The notes under the pieces: model-generated | Told to the model about the DNA's origin: nothing | Databases searched by the model: none | What the model saw: the letters and a program-made list of their open reading frames with translations, nothing else | Translations under genes and position numbers: made by a program | Part shown: positions 8,352 through 18,139 of the stretch, one piece after another | Numbering within the stretch: the first letter of the stretch is position 1 | Layout: every line of letters begins with the position of its first letter | Source of the DNA: Flavobacteriales bacterium | GTDB taxonomy: Bacteria; Bacteroidota; Bacteroidia; Flavobacteriales_D; Crocinitomicaceae | DNA: 64,000 bases | Reading direction: 5' to 3' | NCBI GenBank assembly: GCA_947497485.1 | Contig: CANMHB010000005.1 | Span: 145,289-209,288 of the forward strand

Positions 8352-9830
8352 TTATTTTTTTGGTAAATAATGTAAAATTACACGCGCATCTTGCGTCAAA
8401 TATTTCTTGGCAACACGTTGAATATCCTCTCTGGTAACCTTCATGTAGTTATTCATCAAAGTATTAACACGATCAGCATTTCCATAATAAACGCGGTTAT
8501 CAGCTAAATTTTCAGCAATTCCTGCAATCGTTGAATTGGCGCTAACGAGATCGTTTTCAAATTTATTTCGCGCTTTCTGAAATTCATCTTCTGAAATCAG
8601 TTCATTTTTAATTAATTCTATTTGCGCATCGAACTCCTTTTGAATTGAATCTAGACTCACACCATTAGAGGCAATGGCCGCAAAAATCTCAACACCCGCA
8701 TCCTCAAGTGCAAAATTGAATGAAAATGCAAAAGTTGCCATCTCTTTTTTCTCGACAATGGTTTTGTTGATTCTAGAACTACTTCCACCAGAAAGAACCT
8801 CATTTAGCATTTCTAAAGCATAAGCATCATCGCTTCGTTGCTCAGGTAGTTTGTACCCCATGAAAATTGCAGGAAGTTGAATATTATCAAATATTTCAGC
8901 TTTTATAACCCCATTAATTGGTGAACGGTCCTTTTCAGTGCGTTTAATTTCAATTGGTTTCGAGGACATTTTTTTAATTAACCTCTTTGTCGAGCTGAAA
9001 GACAAAAATGATTTTTTGATTTTAAAGAAATCATTTTTATCGAATTTAGACTTTGCGATCCCATATCTTTTTTCAAAATCTGCATCAGATTGAGCTACAA
9101 AATCACGATAAAGTGTTATCGCTTGTCCCATAGGCATAGATGCAAAGTACTTATCAATCCATTTCTTTGTTTGTGCGACATCTAAATCACCTGCAATAGA
9201 CAATGTAGCGTTAGAAGGGACGTAATAAGTTTTATAAAAATTTACGTAATCTTCTTCTTGTGCAGCATCAAGGTGTTCCATGCTTCCGATCGGAACCCAG
9301 TTGTATGGGTGATTGGGAAAGGCTCTTTTAAACATTTCTGTTAAAAAAGATGCATACGGTTGGTTATCCACACGCTGACGTTTTTCTTCCTTAACTACAC
9401 TACGTTGTGTCTCAATTCCTTTGATATCAACTTTAGCATGTAGCATTCGTTCACTCTCCAACCAAAGTCCTAACTCAAGTTGATTAGAAGGAAGAATCTC
9501 ATAGTAATAGGTTCGATCCTGTGATGTATTCGCATTCAATACACCACCATTTTTTTCAACCAATTCACTGTATTTTCCTCGCCCAATATTTTCTGAACCT
9601 TCAAATAACAAATGTTCAAAAAAGTGCGCAAATCCCGTTCTGTTCGGATTTTCATTTTTGGATCCAACATGATACAACACGGAAACTGCTACAATCGGAG
9701 TTGAATGTTCTTCATGAAGAATAACATGTATTCCATTGGGCAGATCGTATTCTACGAATTCAATCTTTTTTTGGGAGTATGAACTTCCTAATGCTAGCAA
9801 AGCTAATCCCGATAATACTAAATTTCTCAT
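8352..9830 (-). CDS. M16-family zinc metallopeptidase, catalytic subunit
   Basis: The 492-residue product has a signal peptide (MRNLVLSGLALLALGSSYSQ) and the inverted zinc motif HFFEH at about residues 69-73. The third ligand is probably a Glu in the VVKEEKRQR segment near 147. Two M16 half-domains are present. Such peptidases degrade peptides inside a closing chamber; the downstream gene supplies the non-catalytic half. It is the first gene of the two-gene operon and is transcribed away from the gene at 9958. Confidence 0.92.
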   Translation of the reverse strand: MRNLVLSGLALLALGSSYSQKKIEFVEYDLPNGIHVILHEEHSTPIVAVSVLYHVGSKNENPNRTGFAHFFEHLLFEGSENIGRGKYSELVEKNGGVLNANTSQDRTYYYEILPSNQLELGLWLESERMLHAKVDIKGIETQRSVVKEEKRQRVDNQPYASFLTEMFKRAFPNHPYNWVPIGSMEHLDAAQEEDYVNFYKTYYVPSNATLSIAGDLDVAQTKKWIDKYFASMPMGQAITLYRDFVAQSDADFEKRYGIAKSKFDKNDFFKIKKSFLSFSSTKRLIKKMSSKPIEIKRTEKDRSPINGVIKAEIFDNIQLPAIFMGYKLPEQRSDDAYALEMLNEVLSGGSSSRINKTIVEKKEMATFAFSFNFALEDAGVEIFAAIASNGVSLDSIQKEFDAQIELIKNELISEDEFQKARNKFENDLVSANSTIAGIAENLADNRVYYGNADRVNTLMNNYMKVTREDIQRVAKKYLTQDARVILHYLPKK

Positions 9831-9922
9831 TCTCTAATTTTTGCATCGCTAAGGTAATTCAGAAAATTGAATTAAAAAGCACAAAATGACATAAGGCAAA
9901 AAAAGGAAATGAATGGAATGAA

Positions 9923-9953
9923 TTGATTTTGGTCTGAAAATTGGTTATTTTTG
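9923..9953 (+). promoter_or_regulatory. Promoter giving a near-leaderless transcript
   Basis: TTG at 9923-9925 and TATTTTTG at 9946-9953 with 20 bases between fit the Bacteroidetes promoter. The start ATG at 9958 is only 4 bases after the -7 element, so the mRNA probably begins at or next to the start codon. Confidence 0.55.
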
Positions 9954-9957
9954 ATTG

Positions 9958-11046
9958 ATGAAATTTATTAAATCCCTACTTTTTATTTTGACCACATACG
10001 TCAGTCTCGCGCAAGGAGTCGTTCCAATGAAGGATTTTAATAATTTTTTTGTTTCGTTTCAAGATGGTTTTTTTCAAACAATTGAATTACAACCTGTCAT
10101 TGAGTACAAAGCTGGAGACGAGTTAGTCGCCTACGTTGATACACGTGGGAATTTGCGTTTATATGATGGAAAAAGTAGGAAAGATGTTACCAATCTTACG
10201 ACCGAATTTCAAGTATCCGACCATTTAATGGCATATTATATTTCTGGCTCTCTTCGTGCATATGATTCTGGTAAATTTTTACGTTTAACAAATTTCGCTC
10301 GCGCTTTTGCGGTTCGTGACAGTATTATCGTATTTGAGGATACACAATACAAATCTCTGAATGTCAATTACAAAGGAGTTTCAACCCAATTAACAACATT
10401 TTCTGAACTGGATTTTTTAAAAATCCCAACAAGCATCGGAGAAAACATCGTGATTTATCGTGACAATGCCTTGAATACTTTTGCATTTTGGAGAGGAAAC
10501 ACATACGAAATTGGGAATTTTAATGAGGAAATAATCAACTACAATATTGGAACAGATGTATTCTGTTTTAACGATCCTTATAATCAATCATTCGTTGTAT
10601 TTCAAAACGGTAAATTCACGGATGTTGAAAATTTAAAAGTGAACAAGTATAAGAGCGGTCGTGGATTTATCGTTTACGAGGACATTAATGGTAATTTAAT
10701 CTATTTTTCGAATGGAGAAAAAATACAACTCTCCAATTTTTCAGCTTCATTTTGGGACGTTCGAGATGATTTGGTTGTTTGGTCAGAAAATAGTTACGTT
10801 TTTGCCTATTCAAATGGTAAAAAAATCCAAATTGCAAACTTCATACCTGAAACCTATTTGATTAAAAACAACATTTATGCTTTCAAGAATATTTATGGTG
10901 GAGTAAGCGCTCTCGTCAATGGAAAAGTTGAAGAGTTAACAAATAATGTCGATTCCGAATTTGAAATATTTGGTAATAAAGTACTCGTGAAACTGTTCAA
11001 TAAAACAAATCTCGTTTTCAGTGAAGGGAAAAAATATTCAAATTAA
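9958..11046 (+). CDS. Secreted protein with propeller-like repeats, unknown function
   Basis: A signal peptide (MKFIKSLLFILTTYVSLAQ) is followed by about 340 residues of repeating units of 40-45 residues. Each unit carries patterns like GNLRLYDGK, GSLRAYDSGK and NGKKIQIANF, which suggests a beta-propeller or similar beta-repeat fold. No catalytic motif was recognised. ATG at 9958 is preferred over TTG at 9955. The C-terminus overlaps the start of the next gene by 26 bp, implying translational coupling with the NlpC/P60 hydrolase; a role in the envelope is inferred only from that. Confidence 0.7.
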   Translation: MKFIKSLLFILTTYVSLAQGVVPMKDFNNFFVSFQDGFFQTIELQPVIEYKAGDELVAYVDTRGNLRLYDGKSRKDVTNLTTEFQVSDHLMAYYISGSLRAYDSGKFLRLTNFARAFAVRDSIIVFEDTQYKSLNVNYKGVSTQLTTFSELDFLKIPTSIGENIVIYRDNALNTFAFWRGNTYEIGNFNEEIINYNIGTDVFCFNDPYNQSFVVFQNGKFTDVENLKVNKYKSGRGFIVYEDINGNLIYFSNGEKIQLSNFSASFWDVRDDLVVWSENSYVFAYSNGKKIQIANFIPETYLIKNNIYAFKNIYGGVSALVNGKVEELTNNVDSEFEIFGNKVLVKLFNKTNLVFSEGKKYSN

Positions 11047-11923
11047 GTCTTGGTGTTTTTTGTTATTGCTATTTCTGTCGAAAAATATTTTCGCTCAAGT
11101 CCCTGCATTTGATCGCTTGGAACAATTATTTTATCAAAAACACTATAAAATCGTTTATCGAAAAGCCAATCGATTGCTTGACAAACCAGAATACGATTAT
11201 TCAAAAATGCCCTTATACTATCGATCCATTAGTGCTATTGAGATGGCTTCTAATCCAATTTGGTTCAAGAAAAATAAATCGATTTTCGAGCAAGCTATTA
11301 CCGATTTAAAAGAAATTAAATCTACCGAAATTGGAAAAAGCATTTTTATTGCACATCAAATTGAACTTGGTACTCTAAAAATGGATATTGATAGTTGGCT
11401 TTCTGATCTTAAAAGACAAGGAAATCAATCGGATTTTTCAACTTATTCAGAGCAGTTTTCCCTCTTATTTGCTGGCCTAAGTTTAAATAACTTCCACGAA
11501 ACCGCAGCTAATCCTGTAACGGATGTGAGCAATAAGGCACTTACAGATCGTTTTGAAATGGTTAAATATGCTCAAAAACAACTTGGTGTTCCTTATGTAA
11601 CAGCCGGCGACAATCCGAGCGGATTTGATTGCAGTGGTTTCACATCCTATGTCATGTCCTCATCTGGAAAAAAAATACCTAGAAGGGCTAAAGATCAATA
11701 TGAAGCTTCTACGAAATTAAAAGCGAGTGAGGCAATGATGGGCGACCTTGTATTTTTCTCCAATGGTGGTGATATTTCACATGTTGGAATGCTCATTAAT
11801 GAGCCGGGTAACGCAAAGAAAATGATCCACGCCAGTTCATCCAAGGGAATTTCAATTGTTGAAATTGAATCATCAGAATATTGGAAGAAAAGACTTGTTG
11901 GTTATGGCACTTTTATTCGTTAA
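11021..11923 (+). CDS. NlpC/P60-family cell-wall hydrolase
   Basis: A signal peptide-like N-terminus (LLLLFLSKNIFAQ) leads to about 150 residues of helical sequence and then an NlpC/P60 domain. Catalytic Cys is in DCSGFTS near residue 204, His in GDISHVGML near 255, and a third polar residue in KMIHASSS near 270. The family cleaves peptide bonds in peptidoglycan stem peptides. GTG at 11021 is the first start; it overlaps the upstream gene by 26 bp. The 3' end overlaps a convergent gene by 11 bp. Confidence 0.88.
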   Translation: MKGKNIQIKSWCFLLLLFLSKNIFAQVPAFDRLEQLFYQKHYKIVYRKANRLLDKPEYDYSKMPLYYRSISAIEMASNPIWFKKNKSIFEQAITDLKEIKSTEIGKSIFIAHQIELGTLKMDIDSWLSDLKRQGNQSDFSTYSEQFSLLFAGLSLNNFHETAANPVTDVSNKALTDRFEMVKYAQKQLGVPYVTAGDNPSGFDCSGFTSYVMSSSGKKIPRRAKDQYEASTKLKASEAMMGDLVFFSNGGDISHVGMLINEPGNAKKMIHASSSKGISIVEIESSEYWKKRLVGYGTFIR

Positions 11924-12443
11924 TAGTTCTGTTTTTTGAAAAAAGAAGCATAAAAGTCGTTACGAATATAAGTCCTAGCAAGAAATATTCGACCAACGGA
12001 ATGACTTTTAAAAAATTCAAGAATGATGTTAACCATAAACTGATTATCAAGATACTACCAACCTTTTTGACAAATTCATTCTTTCGGGATAAAATATCCC
12101 AATAAAGAATACAATAAGAGGTTATTAAAGGAAAGAATAACCAATGCCATTGGTTCCTTAAAATATCCGGTTGATCTAGAAAAAATGAGCTAAAAACGAT
12201 TTGAAAAAATGAAATTGAAAGCAAGGATATATTCGTCACTTTTAATTGAACCTTAACAATTAAAGAGAAAAATGAAATAAGAAATGACGATCCAAAAACG
12301 ATGGTCAAATTCAACCAAGGGAACAAATCCCAATTTATTAATTGAAAAAAGGAATAAACTAGAAGAATGAAAAAGCAAATCGCTTGAGCAAAAATCACAT
12401 TTTTTACTGTAATCTTCTTTTTCAAAATTACTTGCACATTCAT
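11913..12443 (-). CDS. Integral membrane protein, unknown
   Basis: The 176-residue product is almost entirely hydrophobic with about five or six membrane spans (for example IFAQAICFFILLVYSFF and YFLLGLIFVTTFMLLF). No family motif was recognised. It is convergent with the NlpC/P60 gene and overlaps its stop by 11 bp. ATG at 12443 is the only long start. Confidence 0.6.
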   Translation of the reverse strand: MNVQVILKKKITVKNVIFAQAICFFILLVYSFFQLINWDLFPWLNLTIVFGSSFLISFFSLIVKVQLKVTNISLLSISFFQIVFSSFFLDQPDILRNQWHWLFFPLITSYCILYWDILSRKNEFVKKVGSILIISLWLTSFLNFLKVIPLVEYFLLGLIFVTTFMLLFSKNRTINE

Positions 12444-12483
12444 TCAACCATAAAATTAGGCATATTTCTAATTTAAATTTGAT

Positions 12484-12516
12484 AAAAAAAGAGGAGTAAA
12501 ATTTTACCCCTCTTTC
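12484..12516 (-). terminator. Terminator of the T9SS-cargo operon
   Basis: A long hairpin (12488-12515, one A/C mismatch at 12495/12508) is followed on the minus strand by a U run. It lies 21 bp past the stop at 12537. Confidence 0.85.
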
Positions 12517-12536
12517 AAATACTTCAACTATTTATT

Positions 12537-13571
12537 TTAATACTTTACTACTCGCTTTACTACTTTTTGGTCATTCGAAGTGACTTCAACGTAATAAACT
12601 CCCGCTTCAAATTCGGTCATTCTAAATTGGCTACCCGTAATTTCTAAAACTTTTTTCCCAAGTGCATCAAGCAAATAAGCCTTTGAGTTTTTTGGGATTT
12701 CAATATTAAAAATATCCTGACCTGGATTCGGATAAATATTTATTTGACTTGCAAGAAAAATATCATTTATACCAAGATTTTGAGTAGGAAGCTCACGGGA
12801 TAAAACGATTGTATTGGGATTATTAAAAAATGAATTATCCACGGCGTAAATAACAAAAATAGGAAGCGGACTAATTGCATTATAATATTCGTAAACATCT
12901 CTATAGAGTATAACAGGGGCATTAATCACCGTGCCTGCAAAATTGATGTTAACGTAAGAATTTATGGTGTCCAGAAAGCGATAACGATATGTGTTCGGAT
13001 AATCAACAGCACCTAATTTCAATGTTCCTATTCCATCAATCGCAGAATAACAATTACCGATTGCAAATGTATCTACAGCAGCTGTTGGATTATCACTGAA
13101 AATGCGCCCTGACATAGTCGATGAGGAAGTATTTCCGACGTTAAATGGATAAGGATTTAACAATTGAGGAATCGTATCCCAAAAAGTAAATACATCACCA
13201 AGTGATGGTTCAGTAAATTTAAACCCTTGAGAAATACGTTCCGAAGCAGTAGTGCTATAGTAAGTAATAATTTGATTGTTGATTGAAAATTTCTTTGTTG
13301 CCCCTGGAAATAAGGAATCTAACGTGGTATTATCCAAATCCGAGATACTTAAATTCCGGATCTCTGCTGATCCGTTACCATCTGTATCGACACCTAAAAT
13401 TGTTGAATAATCCCATGTTACGCCATTTCCAACAATATTTTCATATCGAATGGCATTTGAATCACATAAATAAAGGTTACTTGATGTTCCCGAAGCAGGA
13501 TCGGAAGCTTGTGTCATTTGTCCAAAACTAAATGCTGGAATAAAAGAAATAATTGATAAAATTTTCTTCAT
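12537..13571 (-). CDS. Secreted T9SS sorting-domain protein, unknown cargo
   Basis: The signal peptide (MKKILSIISFIPAFSFGQ) is followed by about 240 residues without a recognised domain, containing many Asn/Thr/Ser and strand-forming patches. A C-terminal sorting domain starts near residue 275 (INIYPNPGQDIFNIEI, later GVYYVEVTS, ending VVKRVVKY). It is therefore exported by the type IX system. It is the last gene of a three-gene operon, 11 bp after the CocE-like hydrolase. The family is unknown to me. Confidence 0.75.
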   Translation of the reverse strand: MKKILSIISFIPAFSFGQMTQASDPASGTSSNLYLCDSNAIRYENIVGNGVTWDYSTILGVDTDGNGSAEIRNLSISDLDNTTLDSLFPGATKKFSINNQIITYYSTTASERISQGFKFTEPSLGDVFTFWDTIPQLLNPYPFNVGNTSSSTMSGRIFSDNPTAAVDTFAIGNCYSAIDGIGTLKLGAVDYPNTYRYRFLDTINSYVNINFAGTVINAPVILYRDVYEYYNAISPLPIFVIYAVDNSFFNNPNTIVLSRELPTQNLGINDIFLASQINIYPNPGQDIFNIEIPKNSKAYLLDALGKKVLEITGSQFRMTEFEAGVYYVEVTSNDQKVVKRVVKY

Positions 13572-13582
13572 AATTTATTTAT

Positions 13583-16447
13583 TTATCGTTTAATTAATTT
13601 ACTAACTTTTGATTGACCTGTTTTAAGATCAATGGTTTGAATTAAATAAGTGCCCGAATTCAGATTCTCAGTATTCAATTGATAAGTATCACCATGGAAT
13701 TCTGAATTTGAAATTAAATTACCAACTAGATCAAACAAACGCAAAGTATAATTTGAAGACTTAGTTAAACTAATGGTAGTTATGCCATTGGTTGGATTTG
13801 GATAGACTAATATCTCATTTGACTCATTAAAAGAATTTCCTGTATTGGATGTCGAAGCAATTGATTGATTGTAAACAGGAAGTTTAATTTTAGAAGGATA
13901 CTGAGGGGAAAAAGCAACTCGCTGAATCGCTACACGTGGTGCCATTTCCTGACCTTCAAAAATATAAGTTTGACCATCTCCTGGTCTTCTTCTAAAAAAT
14001 TCATTTGGCATGATTGGTAAATTTGGATTGGATTGATATCTAGGATTGTTTGAACTCGAAATCAAAACCTTCATTCTGTGTTGCTTACCAAAGGTATAAC
14101 CCATTGGAAGCATATTGAAGTTGTACTCATAAATTTCTCCAATATTGATGTTGTCAAAAACAGCATTGTCATTTTCTTGTCCTTGAACGAGTGATTTAGC
14201 ATATGCTCTTCCTCTAGCATTTACGCATCCTTCAACTACAAACATTTCTCTTCCATCTGGATATACATCAACAATTCGAACATGGAAATCAGTATCTGTT
14301 GGGCCTTGGGTTACGCCTGCAGGATTGGTTTTGGCATAAAGTGTAACCTCGGGAAATCCAATTACAGACAAAGTATCTTCGAGTAATTCCGTTTCAAATT
14401 GAAGAACTCCTGGACGATCCATTGTATATTCTGTCCATTCCACTAAATTAAATTGACCTTGACTATCTCGAAGTCCATCTGGAGTTCGAACAATCATATT
14501 TGCTCCTCCAATTGTTCTAATTGGATCATCTGGATCATGCAAATACATTAAAGTACCTTCGTCATTCGATGGAGAACTTTGGTCGATACTTCCATTTTTA
14601 TGAAAGAAAAATTCCGTTGAAGTGATACCTTCTTCTAGTGGAAAAGAATTTGATCCCAACCAGTAATTACCTACATTTTCATTCAAATTGGTTCCGTCAT
14701 TTACTGGCCCGACTACATAAAAACGTACATCAGGAACTTCAAAAAAATCTTTATTTTCAACTTGTAAGACTTGTCCACTATCAAGACCAGCTATCAACGT
14801 TCCTGAAGGCGGAATATCTTGAACCAGTATTGTACCAACGGTATCTGCTGGATTTGTTCTCACAGCAACTTTCAAACCTCTTAATGTATCGGAACCCGTC
14901 AGAAAACTTAACAATTCATTTAATGGAACTTTATAATCTTCAGCTGGAACACGAATTTGAAGAATGGAATTCGCGATAGCCGTCCAATTATTAGATTCGT
15001 TAATAAATGCTTTAGGCTCGCCGATATATTGGGTTGAATCATAATTTAGGTTGTAACGATACCATTGAATTAATTCAGAATTAATCGCCTTGGAAATAGG
15101 TAAATCTGATGAAGAAAATTCATCTAAATCAACACCCAAGATATCGTAAACATTGTTCTTATAGTTCATATCACCTGTGGTAGTGCTACCAATAGTTTGA
15201 TGCGCCCAAGGCCCTATAATTAGTTTTTGTAGATACTTGTTCTTCTTGTTTGGATCTAAGTGTTGGCGCATCAAATTCCAAGTTTCAATTTGTCCATCAA
15301 TAAAAATATCCCACCAACCAGTTAAATGATAAGCCGGGACTTCCATGTTGGTGTATCGACTAATTGTACCAAGTGAATCACCCAATCCTTGCGCATTTAC
15401 AGGTGCTCTAGAAGCATCCATATCCTTGCGCCCAATACTATTTGGATAATATCCAGCAGGACCACCCAAATATCTTACGGATGAAAAGTGGTCGATTGCG
15501 TTCGCTGCTGCAACAAATTTATTCGGTAAACCATAATCTGTTGCTGAATGAAGATTATTGTCAATGTCATTATCAATATCATTTAAATCATCATCCGTTC
15601 CGGTAAAAATCTGACCTTTAAGCCAACCATTTACTAATCTTTCACGAAAAACCCCATTTTGAAAACCCGTACTTTTGAAAAATTCTTGCGTAGCTACTAT
15701 TGGAACCATACATTTAAGACCAGGTTGACTTGGATCAATTTTGCGCGCTGCAGCGAGTTGATATTGATTATAACCAAGTGCTGAAGCTCCGAAAGTCCCG
15801 AATCTTCCGTTGGTAAGTTTTGCAGTAGTCTCAGGAACACCATTTTGATCATTATCAAACAACCAATCTTGATTAATAAGTTGCTGAAGGGTGTTGTAAC
15901 CATCTTCGTGCTTGTTACCATTCCGTGGATCACTCAAAGGCGTAACATCTAAAACATGCCCGTATTGCGGATGATAAGCATTTTTATTCCAACTATCGCT
16001 GTAGATGGGCATATATACTCCTTCAGAACTATATCTCCCACGCATATCTTGAATTCCATAGGCATATCCTAACATATTCATAGGCGCAGCTAGCGCGTCC
16101 CAATCACCTTTGTTATAAGGTGTGCGCGAATATATCATCGGAAGCTGATACGGATTTGGGTTCGGTTGTCCATTAATTGAATCATACATTATGAATTGAA
16201 CCCCTTTTTTCAAAACCTCGAGCGGAACGGATTGTCCGAATATATCCACATTAATAACGAGAGAATCCCTTAAGACAGGTAAGTAAACATCCATCATAAG
16301 GTTAATACCATCGGGCATTGTTATTGGTATTGTATACTTCGTTGATAGTTCAGACAAATCATCTAACTGACCATTGTTATTTGAAACCTGGCCATTTGCA
16401 TTCATCATACAAGCGAGTAAACCAAAGAAAAAAATACGTTTCAGCAT
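13583..16447 (-). CDS. CocE/NonD-family hydrolase with T9SS sorting domain
   Basis: The 954-residue secreted protein has a signal peptide, then the X-prolyl dipeptidyl-peptidase/cocaine-esterase (CocE/NonD) core. RTPYNKGDWD and DMRGRYSSEG are family segments, the nucleophile elbow GTFGASALGYN has Ser near 222, and IIGPWAHQT supplies the His region near 420. Residues about 600-830 form the jelly-roll C-terminal domain (TDFHVRIVDVYPDGRE, GEIYEYNFN). The last 80 residues are a T9SS sorting domain (LVYPNPTNGITTISL). It probably hydrolyses acyl or peptidyl bonds outside the cell. It lies 15 bp after the FISUMP gene and 11 bp before the third cargo gene. Confidence 0.88.
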   Translation of the reverse strand: MLKRIFFFGLLACMMNANGQVSNNNGQLDDLSELSTKYTIPITMPDGINLMMDVYLPVLRDSLVINVDIFGQSVPLEVLKKGVQFIMYDSINGQPNPNPYQLPMIYSRTPYNKGDWDALAAPMNMLGYAYGIQDMRGRYSSEGVYMPIYSDSWNKNAYHPQYGHVLDVTPLSDPRNGNKHEDGYNTLQQLINQDWLFDNDQNGVPETTAKLTNGRFGTFGASALGYNQYQLAAARKIDPSQPGLKCMVPIVATQEFFKSTGFQNGVFRERLVNGWLKGQIFTGTDDDLNDIDNDIDNNLHSATDYGLPNKFVAAANAIDHFSSVRYLGGPAGYYPNSIGRKDMDASRAPVNAQGLGDSLGTISRYTNMEVPAYHLTGWWDIFIDGQIETWNLMRQHLDPNKKNKYLQKLIIGPWAHQTIGSTTTGDMNYKNNVYDILGVDLDEFSSSDLPISKAINSELIQWYRYNLNYDSTQYIGEPKAFINESNNWTAIANSILQIRVPAEDYKVPLNELLSFLTGSDTLRGLKVAVRTNPADTVGTILVQDIPPSGTLIAGLDSGQVLQVENKDFFEVPDVRFYVVGPVNDGTNLNENVGNYWLGSNSFPLEEGITSTEFFFHKNGSIDQSSPSNDEGTLMYLHDPDDPIRTIGGANMIVRTPDGLRDSQGQFNLVEWTEYTMDRPGVLQFETELLEDTLSVIGFPEVTLYAKTNPAGVTQGPTDTDFHVRIVDVYPDGREMFVVEGCVNARGRAYAKSLVQGQENDNAVFDNINIGEIYEYNFNMLPMGYTFGKQHRMKVLISSSNNPRYQSNPNLPIMPNEFFRRRPGDGQTYIFEGQEMAPRVAIQRVAFSPQYPSKIKLPVYNQSIASTSNTGNSFNESNEILVYPNPTNGITTISLTKSSNYTLRLFDLVGNLISNSEFHGDTYQLNTENLNSGTYLIQTIDLKTGQSKVSKLIKR

Positions 16448-16462
16448 ATTAACAAATTTAAA

Positions 16463-17398
16463 TTAAATTTTAATAAATTTCAGGCGATGTCTAAAATGTT
16501 GCCCTTCAAGTTCTAGGTAATAAATCCCTTCTTGCAAATTCGAAATATTTTTTAATTCAATAAAATTGTTTGTTTCGCTCATTAATTGACCTGAATAATT
16601 AAAAATTCTATATGTTGAAGTTTGACTTTTAATCTCATCAGATATGGTCAAGTCTAGAAATTCAGATACTGGATTTTGCAACCTGATATGATTACTTATT
16701 GCATTATTGATAAAACCGGCTTCGACATCGCGCATGCATCTAACTGAAAATCCACTTTGTTTTTTCGCGTAATTTCGAATAACTTCATCCGAGTTATATT
16801 TCATCGAACGATACCATGAATAAGCTTCATCAAGTTCAGAGCTAGTCCAAAAGAAAGCATAGGAATTCAAGTTATTGAAATTCCCACCATCGTATCGACA
16901 ACCACCTGGAATTGCAGAAAACTCAAATTCATTTGTTGCTCCTGTGTTTGGAAATAACCAAAGTTCAGAGTTTGCCTTTAGTTTGCCGCCAGCAACTGCC
17001 AAACCCCCAATATGACTGGTTAAATTGCTCCAATCCAACTCAGAAGGTATTCTCCATCCTTCGGGACATAAGTTCTTATCTCCACTAATAGCATAAAAAT
17101 TATAGAGATAGCCGAGCTCGTTTATCAATAGCTCATTATTTGAATAATTTGAGTAAGCCGGTATTGAGGCAGATGACCAAGTATCGGAAATAACTAAATT
17201 ATTTAGTTCTGTACCATCGTTAAAACGTGTTGTTCGGAGATTAGAGGTTGTCCATTCTTGCCCATTCGTTAAAATAATCGTTTGCATTTCATTGCCGTCA
17301 ATGTCAGTTAATCCTGCACCAAATGAATAGAATTGACAATTGGCATCAAAATTTTTTGATATGAATACCGAAATAAAAACTAAAATTGATAGCTTCAT
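16463..17398 (-). CDS. FISUMP-domain secreted protein with T9SS sorting domain
   Basis: A signal peptide (MKLSILVFISVFISK) precedes the FISUMP domain (Fibrobacter succinogenes major paralogous domain). Diagnostic segments are DIDGNEMQTIILTNGQEW, the LRTTRFNDG segment, YLYNFYAISGDKNLCPEGW, and SGFSVRCMRD near residue 225. The last 70 or so residues form a sorting domain. Function is unknown; the fold occurs in surface proteins. ATG at 17398 is preferred to TTG at 17407. It is the first gene of the three-gene cargo operon. Confidence 0.82.
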   Translation of the reverse strand: MKLSILVFISVFISKNFDANCQFYSFGAGLTDIDGNEMQTIILTNGQEWTTSNLRTTRFNDGTELNNLVISDTWSSASIPAYSNYSNNELLINELGYLYNFYAISGDKNLCPEGWRIPSELDWSNLTSHIGGLAVAGGKLKANSELWLFPNTGATNEFEFSAIPGGCRYDGGNFNNLNSYAFFWTSSELDEAYSWYRSMKYNSDEVIRNYAKKQSGFSVRCMRDVEAGFINNAISNHIRLQNPVSEFLDLTISDEIKSQTSTYRIFNYSGQLMSETNNFIELKNISNLQEGIYYLELEGQHFRHRLKFIKI

Positions 17399-17496
17399 TA
17401 AGCTCAAACTTAATAAATAACTACCTTGAGATAAGAAATTGGAATTATACTTTAATTATACAAAAATGATTTATGCCCTACTTTAAAAAAGAAAGA

Positions 17497-18120
17497 CTAA
17501 ATATAATCGTCGAGCAAAGAAGAATTTGAGCTGAAAGGTTCGTCAGTTCCTTTTCTATCTTGGTAGAACTTCGCAATCGAAACTTGCATGTAAGGAATCA
17601 ACCAGAGGAAACCAATTCCCAAAGTTAATACGCATAGAATTGCCCATCCAATAAATGACAAAGACAACAGAAACAAATCCATTTTGTGTCCATCCATCAT
17701 CACCTTACTTTTTTCCATTGCTTCATTAGCTGAAATATTTACATCATCGGCGAGAATGAAAAAAGTCATGGAATAAGACAAAGCTGCAATAATTCCGGGA
17801 ACAATTAGAAGTAATGCCCAAAGAATAACAAATAATAATGTTCTTAAATAAGCTTGTAGTGCACGATTAAAATCGTTAAAGCCTTCAAATAATTGTTCGA
17901 TTCTAGGCTCGTCTTGACGAGAAATTGCCAATGTAAACTTAATCAACCCCAATTGAAAAGGACCTGTTAAAATTAAGGATGCAACACTTCCAATAAATGG
18001 AACACTTTGATAAACACCCGTTATAACGAGATATATAAAAAACCCTCCAACTGCTATTCCCCAATTTCCATTTAGAGATTCAAGAGCTTGTTGCCTTAAT
18101 ACTGAATTTTCTGTTTTCAT
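17497..18120 (-). CDS. DUF975-family membrane protein
   Basis: The 207-residue protein has about five membrane segments. Its pattern fits DUF975: LFEGFNDF, then LWALLLIVPGIIAALSYSM, ISANEAMEKSKVMMDGHK and LSFIGWAILCVLTLGIGFLW. These are bacterial inner-membrane proteins of unknown role. It lies 19 bp after the LprI-like gene and is the last gene of a likely three-gene operon. Confidence 0.8.
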   Translation of the reverse strand: MKTENSVLRQQALESLNGNWGIAVGGFFIYLVITGVYQSVPFIGSVASLILTGPFQLGLIKFTLAISRQDEPRIEQLFEGFNDFNRALQAYLRTLLFVILWALLLIVPGIIAALSYSMTFFILADDVNISANEAMEKSKVMMDGHKMDLFLLSLSFIGWAILCVLTLGIGFLWLIPYMQVSIAKFYQDRKGTDEPFSSNSSLLDDYI

Positions 18121-18139
18121 TTTTGTTTAAAATAAAGAA

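Noticed and set aside
14638..14979. 113-codon open frame antisense to the CocE-like gene
   Set aside because: It is a mirror frame of a clear coding gene, with no start signal and no recognisable protein pattern.
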